This document shows, piece after piece, positions 62,082 to 64,000 of a stretch of 64,000 bases of DNA. The notes beneath the pieces are model-generated. The model was given only the letters and a program-made list of their open reading frames with translations. It was not told where the DNA came from and did no database searches. The stretch spans positions 49,482 through 113,481 of the forward strand of contig UQXH01000003.1 in assembly GCA_900545025.1 (NCBI GenBank). The letters are read 5' to 3'. Numbering within the stretch: position 1 is the stretch's first letter; each line of letters starts with the position of its first letter. Position numbers and translations under genes: made by a program. The stretch is from an uncultured Phascolarctobacterium sp. GTDB taxonomy: Bacteria; Bacillota; Negativicutes; Acidaminococcales; Acidaminococcaceae.

Positions 62082-63332
62082 TTAGACAATAGCTTTATCC
62101 GGTTTAACAAAGAGCCAGGCAACAGCGCCAGCCGCACCGGTAACAGCCGTAGCCACCATTGCAGCCTGCCAGCCATAGGTAGTAGCAATCCAGGCAGTAA
62201 CAGTAGGAGCAAGTACGCCGCCCACATTACCCCAGAAGTTCATCCAGCCGGAAACGGAACCGGCAAACTGACCGCCCATAGTGATAACGCTGGACCAGGA
62301 AGCGCTCATCGTCAGACCCAGAGACCCAAGCGCCACAGAAAGCCAGAAAACGTTCATCATCGGATCAGAGGTATTAGTCGCGATGAACAGCGTGCAGGCA
62401 CACAGCAGGATGCCAATGGCACCGGTACCGGTCTTAACCAGGTTTTGAGAAAAACCTGCTGCAATAGCTTTATCAGAAAAATAGCCGCACAAGAATACTA
62501 CTGCCATTAAAGAAAGCCAGGGAGCTGCCGCCCAAATGCCCATTTTCGCCAGAGAAAATCCGTGCACTTCCATTAAGTACATAGGCAGCCAGGCCAGGAA
62601 TACATACATGATATAGTCAGTAATAAGGAATTGTAAGCCCAAAGCCCAGAACTGACTGGATTTAAGCAATCTGCCCCAGGGAGCAACCTTCTTTTCTGCC
62701 GCAGCGGCAACACGGCCGTCATTGATATGCTCAAGTTCGCGTTCGTTGACATAAGGGCTTTGAGCCGGGTCATCAGGAACAAATTTATACCAGATAATAG
62801 CGAGGATAATACCTACAGCACCAAACAGCCAAAAAACAGCCTTCCAGCCAAGAGCAGCCATCAAAGCAACTGTTACAGCCGGACCAACAACAGGACCTAA
62901 AAAGCAGCCATTTAAAATAAAGGAACTGGCATTACCTTTTTCGCCTTTATTAAACCATTTATGTACGGCAATGGCAGCAGCAGGATAAATAGGTCCTTCG
63001 CCAAGACCAAACATCAATCTGACTGCCGCAAAGGAAAACTTGCCGCTGGCAACAGCAGTCAAAGCAGTAAATACAGACCACCAGGCAACAGCTAAAGCAC
63101 CTGTAATCCTGTGACCGAATCTTTCAGCCATCATACCGCCGGGAACCTGGATAAGCGCGTAACCGGCAAAAAAGAAGGACTGAATAAGGCCCATATCAAT
63201 TTTTGTAAAACCAAATTCCTTCATGATTACCGGCGTAGCAACTGATAAATTTACTCTGTCCATATAGGAAACAAAACTGATAGCAAAAATCAACCAGGCT
63301 ACCTTCCACCTAAAATTACTCATCTTCATCAT
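62082..63332 (-). CDS. MFS transporter, anion:cation symporter (ACS) type
   Basis: 416 residues, 12 membrane segments. MDRVNLSVATPVIMKEFGF in helix 1 and the loop motif GGMMAERFGHR are typical of ACS-family carriers of hexuronates, galactonate, glucarate and similar sugar acids. No adjacent catabolic gene fixes the substrate. Strong promoter upstream; no clear terminator before the queD promoter. Confidence 0.88.
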   Translation of the reverse strand: MMKMSNFRWKVAWLIFAISFVSYMDRVNLSVATPVIMKEFGFTKIDMGLIQSFFFAGYALIQVPGGMMAERFGHRITGALAVAWWSVFTALTAVASGKFSFAAVRLMFGLGEGPIYPAAAIAVHKWFNKGEKGNASSFILNGCFLGPVVGPAVTVALMAALGWKAVFWLFGAVGIILAIIWYKFVPDDPAQSPYVNERELEHINDGRVAAAAEKKVAPWGRLLKSSQFWALGLQFLITDYIMYVFLAWLPMYLMEVHGFSLAKMGIWAAAPWLSLMAVVFLCGYFSDKAIAAGFSQNLVKTGTGAIGILLCACTLFIATNTSDPMMNVFWLSVALGSLGLTMSASWSSVITMGGQFAGSVSGWMNFWGNVGGVLAPTVTAWIATTYGWQAAMVATAVTGAAGAVAWLFVKPDKAIV

Positions 63333-63388
63333 TAAAACCTTCCCCTCATAAAAATTCTATTCTTATTTTTTAGTATTGAACAAACAAA

Positions 63389-63417
63389 ATTCTACTATTA
63401 TTTTGTAAACTTGTCAA
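63389..63417 (-). promoter_or_regulatory. Promoter of the MFS transporter gene
   Basis: TTGACA (63412-63417) -17 bp- TAGAAT (63389-63394). The rest of the 225 bp up to the rRNA terminator is AT-rich and I see no gene in it. Confidence 0.75.
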
Positions 63418-63557
63418 TATTTTTGAAGTTAATTTAATTTTTCTGTAATTAAAATGAGAATTTAGGTGTTTTTTGTATAAAACTTTACTGTTTGTCGCTT
63501 TTCGCTCATGATTTTTTGGTAAAGAACTCTTAAGATGGCTTTAAAAAATTTACAGAA

Positions 63558-63602
63558 ATAAAAAAGAGAGAGCACTTACTTGTGTAAGTGCTCTCTCTTT
63601 TT
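63558..63602 (-). terminator. Terminator of the rRNA operon
   Basis: Perfect stem GAGAGAGCACTTAC / GTAAGTGCTCTCTC with a 4-nt loop and T6 on the minus strand. Confidence 0.92.
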
Positions 63603-63607
63603 TCTCT

Positions 63608-63724
<117 letters not shown>

Positions 63725-63784
63725 TTTATTTTCTTGAGGTTGTACCCTCAAAACTTCTCAGAAGAAATATTCTCGCTTTCTTAA

Positions 63785-64000
63785 GTCAAGCCCTCGACAT
63801 ATTAGTATCGGTCCGCTTAATACATTACTGTACTTACACTCCCGACCTATCAACCTCATCTTCTTTAAGGTGTCTTACTAGCTTATGCTATGAGAGATCT
63901 CATCTTAAGGCTGGTTTCACGCTTAGATGCTTTCAGCGTTTATCCTTTCCGGACGTAGCTACCCAACTGTACCCCTGGCGGGATAATTGGTACACCATTG
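63785..64000 (-). rRNA. rrl: 23S ribosomal RNA, 3' end (partial)
   Basis: The minus strand matches the conserved 23S 3' domain, ending CTAATATGTCGAGGGCTTGAC. The gene runs past the window edge. The 60-bp gap to 5S holds no tRNA. Confidence 0.92.

Noticed and set aside
63725..63784. tRNA gene between 5S and 23S
   Set aside because: The gap of about 60 bp is too short and has no cloverleaf pattern.

Overview
The window is ordinary, gene-dense bacterial chromosome with no sign of phage, plasmid or insertion sequences. It points to a diderm Firmicute of the class Negativicutes, probably near Acidaminococcaceae such as Phascolarctobacterium (inference). The regulatory toolkit is Firmicute: T-box leaders, FapR, CggR, an L20-type leader, TmcAL, and pre-Q1 and ZTP riboswitches. 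The envelope genes are diderm: an outer-membrane porin with an N-terminal SLH domain and C-terminal Phe, and an AsmA/TamB-like protein. HydG, a K+-dependent membrane pyrophosphatase and acetate kinase fit an anaerobic fermenter.

Layout. 0-3 kb: aldehyde dehydrogenase, an HxlR regulator facing a flavin-binding protein, and a DUF134 protein. 3-17 kb, mostly minus strand: pheST with a T-box, an rRNA methyltransferase, KtrAB potassium uptake, an AEC transporter, infC-rpmI-rplT behind a leader, ferritin, the SLH porin with an unusual promoter and leader, and thrS with a T-box. 16.6-18.2 kb: the first of two DUF4127 proteins. 18-28 kb: the fatty-acid/phospholipid operon fapR-plsX-fabH-fabD-fabG-acpP-fabK-fabF-rnc with a FapR operator, preceded by ackA-yceD-rpmF. 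28-43 kb: housekeeping and accessory genes (tmcAL, coaD, rsmD, second DUF4127, AICAR transformylase under a ZTP riboswitch, a PflX-like radical SAM protein, an amidohydrolase beside a uracil permease, a TM1266-type regulator with hydG, an exonuclease, an AsmA-like protein, a probable 44-residue peptide and an HD hydrolase). 43-59 kb: a long co-directional minus-strand run cggR-gap-pgk/tpi (fused)-gpmI-eno-[WG protein]-secG-[hppA]-esterase-[thioesterase]-rnr-smpB-ssrA-tRNA-Ala, which is the Bacillus-type order with inserted genes in brackets. 59-62 kb: queDE-folE-queCF behind a pre-Q1 riboswitch. 62-64 kb: an MFS transporter, then the 5S gene and the 3' end of a 23S gene.

I did not find a wholly new multigene system. 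The strongest unusual signal is the porin promoter: eight consecutive G sit inside an exactly 17-bp -35/-10 spacer, upstream 13-bp repeats lie 50 bp apart, and the 225-nt leader opens in a 13-bp stem at the predicted transcription start. This architecture resembles known phase-variable porin promoters. Other items worth a look are the PGK-TIM fusion, the paired DUF4127 proteins, a FabK with an added Cys cluster, and a 44-codon gene with a GTG start.
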